Shown: positions 6,367 to 13,675, counted from the stretch's first letter. The stretch: DNA of 17,009 nucleotides from Dehalococcoidia bacterium UBA5748 (GCA_002419135.1 DIFM01000006.1:1-17009), one strand, 5' to 3'. The notes: generated by a model not told the origin, from the sequence alone. Translations and numbers: made by a program.

Positions 6367-7344
6367 ATGATAAACCTTGGCATTGTTGGATACGGTAATC
6401 TGGGGAGGGGGGTAAAAGCGGCTATCGAAAGAAATCCCGATATGGAACTTTGTGCTGTTTTATCCAGGCGTCCTGATGCCATTCAGGAGCAACTGGGTGA
6501 TATTCCGGTGTTTAACAGCGAAGATTGTATTATGCCTAAAGATATGAAAATAGATGTTATGATTCTTTGCGGCGGTTCAAAAGAAGATACGCCCATGCAG
6601 GGGCCATTATTTGCGAAACGTTTCAGTACTGTCGACAGCTTCGATACGCATGCGGATGTGCCGGAATATTATCAGAATATGAACACCATTGCCCGCCAGA
6701 TGGGAAATGTTTCCGTTATATCTGCCGGCTGGGACCCTGGTATCTTTTCTGTTGAAAGGGTGCTTGGGCTTTCCTTCCTACCGCAAAGCGATGTATATAG
6801 TTTTTGGGGGAGGGGCGTCAGTCAGGGGCATTCCGATGCCGCCCGTCGGGTAGCTGGTGTTATCGATGCCCGTCAATATACCATTCCCGTTGACAGCACT
6901 ATTGAGGAAATTAGGAAAGGACATACGCCCCAGCTTTCTAAAGGACAGATGCACAAGCGGCTGGTTTATGTGGTGGCTGAGAACACTTCTGAACAGGAAA
7001 GAATCAGGAAAGAAATTGTGGAAATGCCGAACTACTATGCCGATTATGATACCGAAGTAATCTTTATCTCGGCTGAGGAAATGAGAAAAGATCATTCCGA
7101 ACTGCCGCACGGAGGATTCGTGCTGACTTCCGCTAAAACAGGGGAAAATCATAAACAAATAATCGAATATCGACTGCAACTGGACAGCAATCCCGAGTTT
7201 ACCGGCAGCGTGCTGGTTGCCTGTGCCAGAGCAGCTTTCAGGTTGAAGCAGAAAGGGCACACGGGTGCCTTTACCATGCTGGATATACCCCCGGCATTCT
7301 ACAGCCCGCTTACCGGTAGCGAACTGAGGTGCAAATACGTTTAG
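6367..7344 (+). CDS. ddh: meso-Diaminopimelate D-dehydrogenase
   Basis: NADP-dependent enzyme that reversibly aminates L-2-amino-6-oxopimelate to meso-diaminopimelate, a one-step route to the lysine and peptidoglycan precursor. The N-terminal Rossmann motif GIVGYGNLGRG is followed by the family features MILCGGS, VDSFDTHADVPEYY, SAGWDPGIFS and YSFWGRGVSQGHSDAARRV, which line the cofactor and DAP sites. The C-terminus is also family-like (GHTGAFTMLDIPPAFYSP). I start at the ATG at 6367 (325 aa) because GGGAGGG lies 7 bases upstream and the Rossmann fold begins at once; the in-frame ATG at 6334 would add 11 residues of low-complexity Gly-rich sequence and has no ribosome site. It is the only plus-strand gene of the core and converges on the heliorhodopsin gene. 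Confidence 0.94.
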   Translation: MINLGIVGYGNLGRGVKAAIERNPDMELCAVLSRRPDAIQEQLGDIPVFNSEDCIMPKDMKIDVMILCGGSKEDTPMQGPLFAKRFSTVDSFDTHADVPEYYQNMNTIARQMGNVSVISAGWDPGIFSVERVLGLSFLPQSDVYSFWGRGVSQGHSDAARRVAGVIDARQYTIPVDSTIEEIRKGHTPQLSKGQMHKRLVYVVAENTSEQERIRKEIVEMPNYYADYDTEVIFISAEEMRKDHSELPHGGFVLTSAKTGENHKQIIEYRLQLDSNPEFTGSVLVACARAAFRLKQKGHTGAFTMLDIPPAFYSPLTGSELRCKYV

Positions 7345-7367
7345 ATTTTTTTTGTCGTAAAAGCTAA

Positions 7368-7402
7368 AAAGCCGTCTTCAATTCTGAAGACGGCTTTCTG
7401 TT
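7368..7402. terminator. Two-way rho-independent terminator between ddh and heliorhodopsin
   Basis: A perfect 13-bp stem (AAAGCCGTCTTCA at 7368-7380 and its complement at 7385-7397) with a 4-base ATTC loop, flanked by A-rich and T-rich arms, lies between two convergent genes and can serve both. Confidence 0.92.
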
Positions 7403-7427
7403 TAAGTCTATTCCGTTATAATTTATT

Positions 7428-8189
7428 CTAAGTAAAAAGAACGGCGGCAAATACCTGCCATGCCAGCAGAGCTTTTGCCGTCAAACTCAGGAAAATATAG
7501 GCTTTCTCCCCGAACAGGTAATCCTTCCACGGCCCCACCTGCTTGTATTGCAGAATCATATTAACCGCAAAGCAGTTAAAGAATACGAAAAGCGAAATAA
7601 CAATGGCATACACAAATGTGGGCGGAGCCGCAGCCTGCCCCGGTGCTAATGTGTAAATCAGAATGGCTATCCAGGGGACAATGCCTGCAAAGCTGCCGAA
7701 CCAAAACGGCAATAGGTTTGGTTTTCCCGGTTTTTCGTATTTTTCCTGCAACGCTCCGAACAAAATCATACTGGCGTTGATTCCGAAGATGGCGCCCAGA
7801 GCAGCGATGTCGCTGATGCCGCAGATTTGTGAAATCAGCACAATCATAATCGAGGAGCTAAAGAAATACTCTATCCAGCGTCCATAGTTGCGTGATAGTA
7901 GCAGGTTGCGCTTGTACCAGGGGAATACCCACGGCGAAGCAATAAGCAGAAGTGCCAGCGATGAAATCGCCAGAAACGCGAAAACGCCCCAGCCGGTGGG
8001 GATATTGAAAAGGGTTTGTAATTCAGGGGCTGTTCCCGGAGGTCCGCTAATGAAGGTAGATGTTACAGGGAGGCGGAAATCATTAGTCATTAAGGCTACG
8101 ACGACGGCTTGGACTGCGAGGATGAGGCCGACGACAAGGTTCCAGACACGCAGGCTTTTAAGTTTTTTTTCGACGGATTTGTCTACCAT
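7428..8189 (-). CDS. Heliorhodopsin
   Basis: A 253-aa seven-helix retinal protein. Helices fall at about 14-34, 66-86, 104-124, 127-148, 160-181, 190-213 and 230-251, with the long A-B loop typical of heliorhodopsins. Family signatures: RWIEYFFSSSIMI in helix 3 with counterion E107; IFGINASMILFGALQEKY; PFWFGSFAGIVPW; SLFVFFNCFAVNMILQYKQV with GPWKDYLFGE after it; and SLTAKALLAWQVF in helix 7 with K239 as the retinal Schiff-base lysine. Heliorhodopsins are inverted in the membrane (N-terminus inside), photocycle slowly and do not usually pump ions; proposed roles are light sensing or signalling. Two His usually found near the Schiff base in helices 1 and 2 appear to be Leu here (about L24 and L80; alignment from memory). 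Monocistronic, with promoter at 8230-8258, ribosome site AAGGGG and the terminator shared with ddh. No retinal synthesis gene is in the window. Confidence 0.93.
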   Translation of the reverse strand: MVDKSVEKKLKSLRVWNLVVGLILAVQAVVVALMTNDFRLPVTSTFISGPPGTAPELQTLFNIPTGWGVFAFLAISSLALLLIASPWVFPWYKRNLLLSRNYGRWIEYFFSSSIMIVLISQICGISDIAALGAIFGINASMILFGALQEKYEKPGKPNLLPFWFGSFAGIVPWIAILIYTLAPGQAAAPPTFVYAIVISLFVFFNCFAVNMILQYKQVGPWKDYLFGEKAYIFLSLTAKALLAWQVFAAVLFT

Positions 8190-8229
8190 ACGATATTACC
8201 CCTTTCACGTAATTTATGCTGTTAATTTC

Positions 8230-8258
8230 ATTATATGGCTGCAATTTGCTAAAAGCAA
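8230..8258 (-). promoter_or_regulatory. Promoter of the heliorhodopsin gene
   Basis: On the minus strand TTGCTT (8253-8258), a 17-base spacer and a perfect TATAAT (8230-8235). The start site would be about 33 bases before the ATG, leaving a short leader with the ribosome site. No clear operator is visible. Confidence 0.65.
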
Positions 8259-8361
8259 TGGGTTTTGGAGTGATTATTTCTTATACTTGGTAAATTCGAT
8301 GTTTTCGCTCTTTTGACATGTTTCCGATAAATCTTGGCTCTAGTATTATGTTGTGGGAATC

Positions 8362-8406
8362 TGTCCGCTCTATGAACCCTTCGACGTAGCTTAGGGCGAG
8401 CGGACA
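8362..8406. repeat. Palindromic repeat, family B (copy 2, inverted, perfect 9-bp ends)
   Basis: TGTCCGCTC (8362-8370) and GAGCGGACA (8398-8406) are perfect inverted ends around CCTTCGACGTAGCTTAGGGC. On the minus strand the interior resembles the family B core (CGCTCG...GAGC..GTCGAA). Such units resemble REP or MITE remnants; no coding capacity. Confidence 0.65.
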
Positions 8407-8420
8407 GTGATACTGCAAGA

Positions 8421-8457
8421 GCCGCTCGTGGTGAGCCTGTCGAATCCATAGCGGTGG
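8421..8457 (+). repeat. Palindromic repeat, family B (copy 3)
   Basis: GCCGCTCGTGGTGAGCCTGT followed by CGAATCCATAGCGGTGGC is nearly identical to the copy at 3639-3676, with GCCGCT/AGCGGT ends. Confidence 0.75.
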
Positions 8458-8507
8458 CGAAATTACGTTCAAATTCTTTGACATGCAAGGATGAACGATT
8501 CGGTTAT

Positions 8508-8553
8508 TGTCATGCTGAATTCGTGAGGGACGAATGAAGTATCCGGGGTGGGG
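8508..8553 (+). repeat. Dispersed palindromic repeat, family A (copy 3, plus orientation)
   Basis: It starts TGTCATGCTGAATTCGTGAG and ends ATGAAGTATCCGGGGTGGGG. It is the same unit as 3583-3629 but in opposite orientation, and forms an inverted pair with 8602-8650. Confidence 0.7.
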
Positions 8554-8601
8554 TGTTAAGGCATTTCCGCCTGTTGCCGCAGATACCTTTATCCTGTCTC
8601 T

Positions 8602-8650
8602 CCCCTCCCCCCGGATTCTTCAGTCACCCCTTGTGACTTCCAGAATGACA
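8602..8650 (-). repeat. Dispersed palindromic repeat, family A (copy 4, minus orientation)
   Basis: The plus strand reads CCCCCGGATTCTTCAGTCAC and ends CTTCCAGAATGACA. It is inverted relative to 8508-8553, so the two flank about 50 bases and could fold into a long imperfect stem. Confidence 0.7.
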
Positions 8651-8661
8651 GGAGAGGCAGC

Positions 8662-8796
8662 TGTCATTGCGAATCCCGGCCTGTCGGGATGAAGCAATCT
8701 CTACCGCTGCATGTATAATGACAATTGTAATTATAAGGTAGAATCAAAGTGATTGCCGCGTCGTCCGGAATAAATCCGGACTCCTCGCAAAGACGG
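8662..8796. repeat. Inverted pair of family C repeats (CATTGCGA...GCAATC)
   Basis: The left unit (8662-8700) begins TGTCATTGCGAATCCCGG and ends GAAGCAATC. The right unit (8751-8796) begins GATTGCCGCG, holds the hairpin GTCCGGA-ATAAA-TCCGGAC (8763-8781) and ends CTCCTCGCAAAGACGG, i.e. the complement of the same frame. They enclose about 50 A/T-rich bases (8701-8750). Together with the four units to the left this fills most of the 620-base gap 8190-8810, in which I see no gene. Confidence 0.65.
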
Positions 8797-8810
8797 ATAA
8801 GTATAATTCT

Positions 8811-10325
8811 TCACCCCACCTTCCAATCCACCAATTGGTTCAATATCATCATCCCGTCGTGGGGCATGCCGGCAAACACTTTTTCGCATTGCCCTAAGGG
8901 TAAAACGCTCGAAACGCCGCGAGCCAGAATCCTGTCCTTAAGCTCCAGCCTGCGTTCTTCAGGGAACACGCCGACAGCCGATACGTTTTGATTAACGTAT
9001 TTAAGCGCATCATCGAGAGAGTTTACAGGTCTAACCACTACCAGTCGTGAAGCAGGGTGCTCTAGGATATCGAATTCGTCTGTAATCATAACACCCGACA
9101 CAAAGTCATTGCCCTTATAGTTTAGATACCACTTTGCATCGGCATACCTGCCGCGCTTCATACGTTTGACCTGTCCGTTGGCTTCGGGTGATGTAAAATT
9201 GGGGGTCTTGTCATCATGTCTTTTCAACGCCTGCTGTAGACATCTTGCATATTCATTCGCCTGTTCCTCCGTGCCTTCCACATAGTGCACCAGTGAAGAT
9301 ACGCAAGCGTTCTGATTATAGGCAGTAACGTCTGTCAATGCCCTGTCAACTGCCTCCTGCAGATGTCCGGAAAAGGCTTCTTTGCCGATTAAACTGATGC
9401 CGTAGCGTGGATTGAGAGAAATCGTCTTCGTGAACGGGGTTTTGCTCTGCACATTTGCTATCGTATCGGGGCCTCCCCACACCACCACGCGGTCGAATGC
9501 GTCGGGGGCAAACAGCACATTTTCTATGCTCTCGTCCCCTCCCTGCCAGTAAACCAGCGACAGATTCTGCGTAATCGGATGATCCGGAGTCGCATTGTAA
9601 GCCGCCAATGCTACTAACGCACCGGGGAGAATAGCTCCGTATGGCAGTTTGATAACGGCAGCCGATTTTGTAAGAACGGCGCGCAGTATGGAAATTATCG
9701 GGACTTCGGGGACATTACCGGCGGTGATGTGAAGCTGGCGGGTCGGCATGGCGCGTATAAAAATCGTATCGCCGTCAGCCTTTACCCAGCCGTTTAAGAA
9801 ATCACTGCCTTTTCTTCCGTTATAAGATAGTTCACTGTCTATCATTTGCCGAGCGTTTTTTCTATTGAGAGTTTCCGTCATCGAGGCAAACCATTTATTC
9901 AATAGGGCATCGGGGTATTCCGATGTCATACCGTAAAGCCCTGCAATTCGGGAGATGGTTATTCTGTTTTTACACAGGTAGGCAAGAATGTTATCCAGAT
10001 ATTTCAGGATGTCATTTACGGACAATGAATAGAGTGTGTTTGCCAGCATGTCGAAGTCTTTTTCTATCAGGTCTTCCGCTGTAAAAACCGGCATCAACTG
10101 GTAAATATAACCGCCGGTATACTTCATTGTCCTGCGGTCTATAACCGGTTCGCGGACAACCTGCGCTTGCGAAAACTTTACATAAGTCGTAGCGCTGTCA
10201 GCACAACTAAAAGCCTTTTCGATTTGGCTGCGGTCTAATTGCGGCGGGGCAATCAGTTTTCCTTTAATAAGGAACGGAATACGGATAATTCCGTCTTTCA
10301 GAGTCAAAACATCATTGCTTCTCAT
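8811..10325 (-). CDS. luxC: LuxC-like acyl-CoA/acyl-protein reductase
   Basis: Member of the LuxC family (aldehyde dehydrogenase fold), which reduces a fatty-acyl thioester to the aldehyde with NADPH. The 504-aa length suits the family. Visible features: HITAGNVPEVPI (199-210), the cofactor-binding region; KLPYGAILPGALVAL; YWQGGDESIENVLF (259-272); VVWGGPDTI (281-289); and NQNACVSSLVHYVEG (337-351), where C341 is the likely catalytic cysteine. It starts at ATG 10323-10325 with AAGGAGG 6 bases upstream, 19 bases after the LuxE-like gene, so the two form an operon. In luminous bacteria LuxE hands an acyl group to LuxC, but no luciferase genes are present, so the aldehyde must serve another purpose. 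Substrate chain length is not readable. No clear terminator follows. Confidence 0.88.
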   Translation of the reverse strand: MRSNDVLTLKDGIIRIPFLIKGKLIAPPQLDRSQIEKAFSCADSATTYVKFSQAQVVREPVIDRRTMKYTGGYIYQLMPVFTAEDLIEKDFDMLANTLYSLSVNDILKYLDNILAYLCKNRITISRIAGLYGMTSEYPDALLNKWFASMTETLNRKNARQMIDSELSYNGRKGSDFLNGWVKADGDTIFIRAMPTRQLHITAGNVPEVPIISILRAVLTKSAAVIKLPYGAILPGALVALAAYNATPDHPITQNLSLVYWQGGDESIENVLFAPDAFDRVVVWGGPDTIANVQSKTPFTKTISLNPRYGISLIGKEAFSGHLQEAVDRALTDVTAYNQNACVSSLVHYVEGTEEQANEYARCLQQALKRHDDKTPNFTSPEANGQVKRMKRGRYADAKWYLNYKGNDFVSGVMITDEFDILEHPASRLVVVRPVNSLDDALKYVNQNVSAVGVFPEERRLELKDRILARGVSSVLPLGQCEKVFAGMPHDGMMILNQLVDWKVG

Positions 10326-10344
10326 TATTTGCCTCCTTATCCCC

Positions 10345-11757
10345 TCAGGCGGAGAACGACCCCATAATACCCCCGCATCCCTTTACCTCACTGCCCGGCA
10401 GACGCCCGATTTCAAGTATGGCAGGACCGCCCAAACCGCATTTACAATCATTATTTACCATATGCACATAGTCGTTGCTGATTAAGAAACCGGGATGAGA
10501 GGTTGCCAGCGCGTCCATAAAACCGAAGGCTCCCCATAAGTCATCGCCCTCCATCGGTGTCAGGTCTTTATCGAAAACCAGCGGCTCAATGATGGGGGGG
10601 ATATGAAATCTGCCGTACCTGCAGCGCAGAGTAAGTGCGCTGGTTTCGGTCATTGAATATCCTTCCAGTACCATTTCCGGTTTTATATTTAATGTTTCTC
10701 CAATCATATTAACGAGAAGGTCGCGGCTGATGGCCTGCCCGGCAAATGATTTCCAGCCGCCACCCATGAGCGCAAAGCTCTTCCCTTTCAAATCGAGTTT
10801 GCGGTTATCAGTTAGCAAAATTTCACATAGCTCTTTGAACTGGAAGGGCGCACCGAAAATGAATATCTTTTGTCCTTTACCGGTCGATTTTTCGATTTTA
10901 TCTATAAGGCTTAAATAATTTTCCTGAAGTTGCCCCGTCATCTTATCTTTTAACGTTTTTACCGGATTTCTTTCTTCTTCCGTGCGCGCGCCTCGCCGCA
11001 GACTGCGCAGGGTGCTTCCGCTGATTTCGATATCATATAGAAAGTAATGGTCATTAAATAACGGAGCAAATTCCTCTATCAACGCCTGGTTGCCCATACG
11101 CCCGCTCTTAAAGCCGAGGAAAGCGGCATCGTAGCCGGGTAACATTTTTTTACCCGTAGCTTTTAATAAGCCGGATGCCGGCATAAATTTAACAAAGGCA
11201 TTCATAATATTACCGCCGGCTCGGGTGTTCATAATAATGTTTGCCAGCAGGGGAGCGAGGTAAGCGATATTGGCTTTGCGGGATAATTCCCAGTCCTCTT
11301 TATCCCTGGGAACGAATGAGAAGGCTCCCGAGGTGCCGGAGCTGTAACTTATCCTGATTCCTGCACCTTCAAGCCGCTCTATCCAGCTGTCGATGTTATT
11401 TATCCCCGCCATATCGATATCCGCTTTCTTGTGGAAGACAGAGGAAAGCCAGTTATTCATCTGCTTATAATCATTATCGTCCAGCCAGCTTTGTTGGTAG
11501 CTCTTGAAGATATCGGTAGATAACATCATTTTTTCTTTAATGGTTTGAAAGTGGCTGTCTTTGTGGCATCCCTCTTCTTCGGCAATGCGGCGGTATAAAG
11601 GGACACAATCAAAGTAATGCCGGTGATTTAACAGAATTGCTTGATGGCGCAGTTCCCGTGCTTTTTGCGGGTCGGAACCCTTACCGGAAGCCCAGCAGTA
11701 AGAGGCTTTTATCAGGCTGTTCTGAATATCTGTAATTCTTTCCCGCATAATAGTCAC
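10345..11757 (-). CDS. luxE: LuxE-like acyl-protein synthetase (adenylating)
   Basis: Member of the LuxE family in the acyl-adenylate superfamily: activates a fatty acid with ATP and passes it to the reductase partner. The 470-aa protein carries the phosphate loop ISYSSGTSG (136-144), FIFGAPFQF (299-307), GGGWKSFAG (332-340), the adenylate-forming EGYSMTETSAL (365-375) and a C-terminal block with SNDYVHM and CKCGLGGPAILEIGRLPGSE. It is longer than LuxE of luminous bacteria (about 370-380 aa) because of an N-terminal extension of about 100 residues. I use the GTG at 11755-11757, which has AGAGGA 10-11 bases upstream; an ATG three codons later (11746-11748) is possible but too far from that site. 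It is the first gene of luxE-luxC, with a good promoter at 11778-11806. Confidence 0.87.
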   Translation of the reverse strand: MTIMRERITDIQNSLIKASYCWASGKGSDPQKARELRHQAILLNHRHYFDCVPLYRRIAEEEGCHKDSHFQTIKEKMMLSTDIFKSYQQSWLDDNDYKQMNNWLSSVFHKKADIDMAGINNIDSWIERLEGAGIRISYSSGTSGAFSFVPRDKEDWELSRKANIAYLAPLLANIIMNTRAGGNIMNAFVKFMPASGLLKATGKKMLPGYDAAFLGFKSGRMGNQALIEEFAPLFNDHYFLYDIEISGSTLRSLRRGARTEEERNPVKTLKDKMTGQLQENYLSLIDKIEKSTGKGQKIFIFGAPFQFKELCEILLTDNRKLDLKGKSFALMGGGWKSFAGQAISRDLLVNMIGETLNIKPEMVLEGYSMTETSALTLRCRYGRFHIPPIIEPLVFDKDLTPMEGDDLWGAFGFMDALATSHPGFLISNDYVHMVNNDCKCGLGGPAILEIGRLPGSEVKGCGGIMGSFSA

Positions 11758-11777
11758 GTCTGAAGTATCCTCTGCTT

Positions 11778-11806
11778 ATAATACAGATATAACATCGGGA
11801 TGGCAA
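11778..11806 (-). promoter_or_regulatory. Promoter of the luxE-luxC operon
   Basis: TTGCCA (11801-11806), a 17-base spacer and TATTAT (11778-11783) on the minus strand, each one base from consensus. The start site would be about 15 bases before the GTG start codon. Confidence 0.72.
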
Positions 11807-11843
11807 TCTAATTATTTTGAGAGAGAGGGATCGGCAATAAAGC

Positions 11844-12467
11844 CTAATCATTCTTCTTTCTCAACATCGCCCACAGCCTGATATCTGCTTTGGGGAGTAT
11901 AAATTCGTCTATAATTTCGAATCCGAAGTGCTGATACATCAGGTAATTTTTTTCGGAATCTGTTTCCAAATAGCAGGGCATATTTTCATGATCGAATTTT
12001 TCCAGCATCGGGCGCAGCAGCTTACCTGCAAAACCCTGTTTTTGATACTGCGGGTCAACGCCCAGAAGTGCCAGGTACCAGTGGGTGAAGGGGGCCAGTT
12101 TTTTATGCTTTTCCTCCATAAACTTATCCAGAGGCAGCATTTTTAATTCCGCTTTCAAGCCCATCTTGATAATGGGAATTATACCGCCGGATAGCAGAAA
12201 CCCCAATATCGATAACTTAGCCTTGCCGGGCGGCATCCAGATAGCCCCGCCCTCGCACTTTTCGGATGTTGTATAAGCCAGCCCGTAGCGCAGTCCATAG
12301 TAAAGGGAAAACCGGTTCATATGTGGTAATCTGATACCCCTTTCACTTTCATCGGGAAAGGCATACAGGCTGAAGGGGTCATTATAGAAAGCGCGCGTAA
12401 ACATATCGGCAGCTGCTTCGACATTGCTTTTTTCAAGCCGCATCAATCCGTTTTCTTCGCTATGCAT
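11844..12467 (-). CDS. GNAT-family N-acetyltransferase
   Basis: A 207-aa GNAT-fold acyltransferase using acetyl-CoA; acceptor unknown. The diagnostic part is YLALLGVDPQYQKQGFAGKL (131-150): the beta-4 strand followed by the Q/R-x-x-G-x-G/A pyrophosphate-binding loop (QKQGFAG). CYLETDSEKNYLMYQHFGFE then gives the usual C-terminal ETD...N...Y...GF pattern. The N-terminal half (ADMFTRAFYNDP, GGAIWMPPGK) is typical of the large unassigned subgroup of GNATs. The ATG at 12465-12467 has no ribosome site and a very short leader; an internal ATG at residue 9 is an alternative. It has its own promoter, downstream of oadB and upstream of luxE, and its gene context gives no substrate. Confidence 0.85.
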   Translation of the reverse strand: MHSEENGLMRLEKSNVEAAADMFTRAFYNDPFSLYAFPDESERGIRLPHMNRFSLYYGLRYGLAYTTSEKCEGGAIWMPPGKAKLSILGFLLSGGIIPIIKMGLKAELKMLPLDKFMEEKHKKLAPFTHWYLALLGVDPQYQKQGFAGKLLRPMLEKFDHENMPCYLETDSEKNYLMYQHFGFEIIDEFILPKADIRLWAMLRKKND

Positions 12468-12488
12468 AGGAAGATTTTAAGATATTCG

Positions 12489-12517
12489 ATTATATAAGGC
12501 AAGCGGAGTTAGTTGAA
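12489..12517 (-). promoter_or_regulatory. Promoter of the GNAT gene
   Basis: TTCAAC (12512-12517), a 17-base spacer and a perfect TATAAT (12489-12494) on the minus strand, just past the oadB stop. The start site would be about 15 bases before the ATG, giving a near-leaderless message and fitting the missing Shine-Dalgarno sequence. Confidence 0.55.
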
Positions 12518-12520
12518 AAC

Positions 12521-13675
12521 CTATTGCAGCATACCCAAAAAGATACCGGCGGCGGTGGCGGTGCCGATAACACCGGCAATGTTGGGCCCCATTGCCTGCA
12601 TCAATAAGAAGTTTTTGGGGTTCTCTTCCTGCCCCAGTTTCTGGACAACGCGGGCGGCCATAGGAACGGCTGAAACTCCGGCGGCGCCTATCATCGGATT
12701 GATTTTTTCTTTGATAAATAAGTTCATCAATTTGGCAAGAAACACTCCGCCGGCAGTAGCGGCGGCAAAAGCGATGATTCCTATGCAGAATACTAAAAGA
12801 CTATCTAACCTGAGGAAGTTCTCGGCGCTCATAAATGCTCCCACGCAAAGCCCGAGAGCTATTGTCAGCATGTTCATCATAGCGTTGGATGCGGTGTCTG
12901 CCAGCCTGTCGGTAACCCCGCTTTCACGCAGCAGGTTGCCAAGCATAAACATACCGATAAGCGGCGCCGAATCGGGAACCAAAAGTATGATGATAATAGC
13001 GGCAATTACCGGGAAAATGATTTTTTCCTTTTTAGCCACTTCCCTTAATTGCGGTTTCATATAGATCTGGCGTTCTTTCTTGGTAGTGCACAGCTTTATA
13101 ATAGGTGGTTGGATAATCGGCACCAGCGCCATATAGGTATAGGCAGCCACGGCGGTCGCTCCGATAAAGGTCGGCGCCAGCCGGTTGGTTAAAAATATAG
13201 TGGTCGGTCCGTCGGCTCCGCCGATAATACCGATACATGCGGCTTCGTAGATATTGAAGCCGAGCACCAGAGCCAGGAAGAAAGCAAAGTAGACACCGAA
13301 CTGCGCCCCGGCGCCCAACAGGAGGGTTTTGGGATTGGCGATAATAGGTCCGAAATCAGTCATAGCTCCCAGTCCGAGGAATATAAAAATCGGAATAAGC
13401 TCCGATTCAAGACCGGCAGAGAACAACCTGGCAAAAAAGCCTACCGGCTCTCCTCCGGGGATATAATAGTTATATAACTCCCCGTTTACAATGGTATCCA
13501 TTAAACCGGCAAGAGGCATATTGGAAATAATGACTCCGAAACCGATGGGAACCAGGAGCAGCGGTTCCATTTTTTTGGCAATGCCGAGATAGAGAAGCAC
13601 CGCACCGATGATTATCATCATTACGGCACCCCAGGTAATGCCAGCGAAACCGGTTTCAAGGATATCAAAAATCAT
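12521..13675 (-). CDS. oadB: Sodium-pumping decarboxylase, beta subunit
   Basis: Integral membrane beta subunit of the biotin-dependent, Na+-translocating decarboxylase family (oxaloacetate, methylmalonyl-CoA or glutaconyl-CoA decarboxylase), which expels Na+ as CO2 is released from carboxybiotin. The 384-aa, highly hydrophobic protein has the family hallmark GIIGGADGPTTIFLTNRLAP (149-168), with D155 as the membrane aspartate linked to Na+ transport. Other family segments are PIFIFLGLGAMTDFGP, AAYTYMALVPIIQPP, MIGAAGVSAVPMAARVVQK and the C-terminal QAMGPNIAGVIGTATAAGIF. It begins 8 bases after oadG without a clear ribosome site, suggesting coupled translation. Substrate cannot be told from the beta subunit; no carboxyltransferase (alpha) or biotin carrier is in the window. 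Confidence 0.95.
   Translation of the reverse strand: MIFDILETGFAGITWGAVMMIIIGAVLLYLGIAKKMEPLLLVPIGFGVIISNMPLAGLMDTIVNGELYNYYIPGGEPVGFFARLFSAGLESELIPIFIFLGLGAMTDFGPIIANPKTLLLGAGAQFGVYFAFFLALVLGFNIYEAACIGIIGGADGPTTIFLTNRLAPTFIGATAVAAYTYMALVPIIQPPIIKLCTTKKERQIYMKPQLREVAKKEKIIFPVIAAIIIILLVPDSAPLIGMFMLGNLLRESGVTDRLADTASNAMMNMLTIALGLCVGAFMSAENFLRLDSLLVFCIGIIAFAAATAGGVFLAKLMNLFIKEKINPMIGAAGVSAVPMAARVVQKLGQEENPKNFLLMQAMGPNIAGVIGTATAAGIFLGMLQ

Noticed and set aside
6778..7260. Minus-strand frame of 160 codons opposite ddh
   Set aside because: It mirrors the dehydrogenase coding sequence, with no start signal and no family features.
8249..8488. Two overlapping minus-strand frames upstream of heliorhodopsin
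   Set aside because: They are made almost wholly of family B repeat sequence and overlap the heliorhodopsin promoter; low-complexity, no ribosome site.
8340..8800. CRISPR array
   Set aside because: The repeats are of three different kinds, in mixed orientation and with irregular spacing; there are no uniform repeats and spacers and no cas genes.
12521..13675. Citrate or other secondary transporter as an alternative for the oadB product
   Set aside because: The GGADGPTTIF motif, the full-length match to beta-subunit segments and the adjacent gamma subunit gene point firmly to the decarboxylase beta family.
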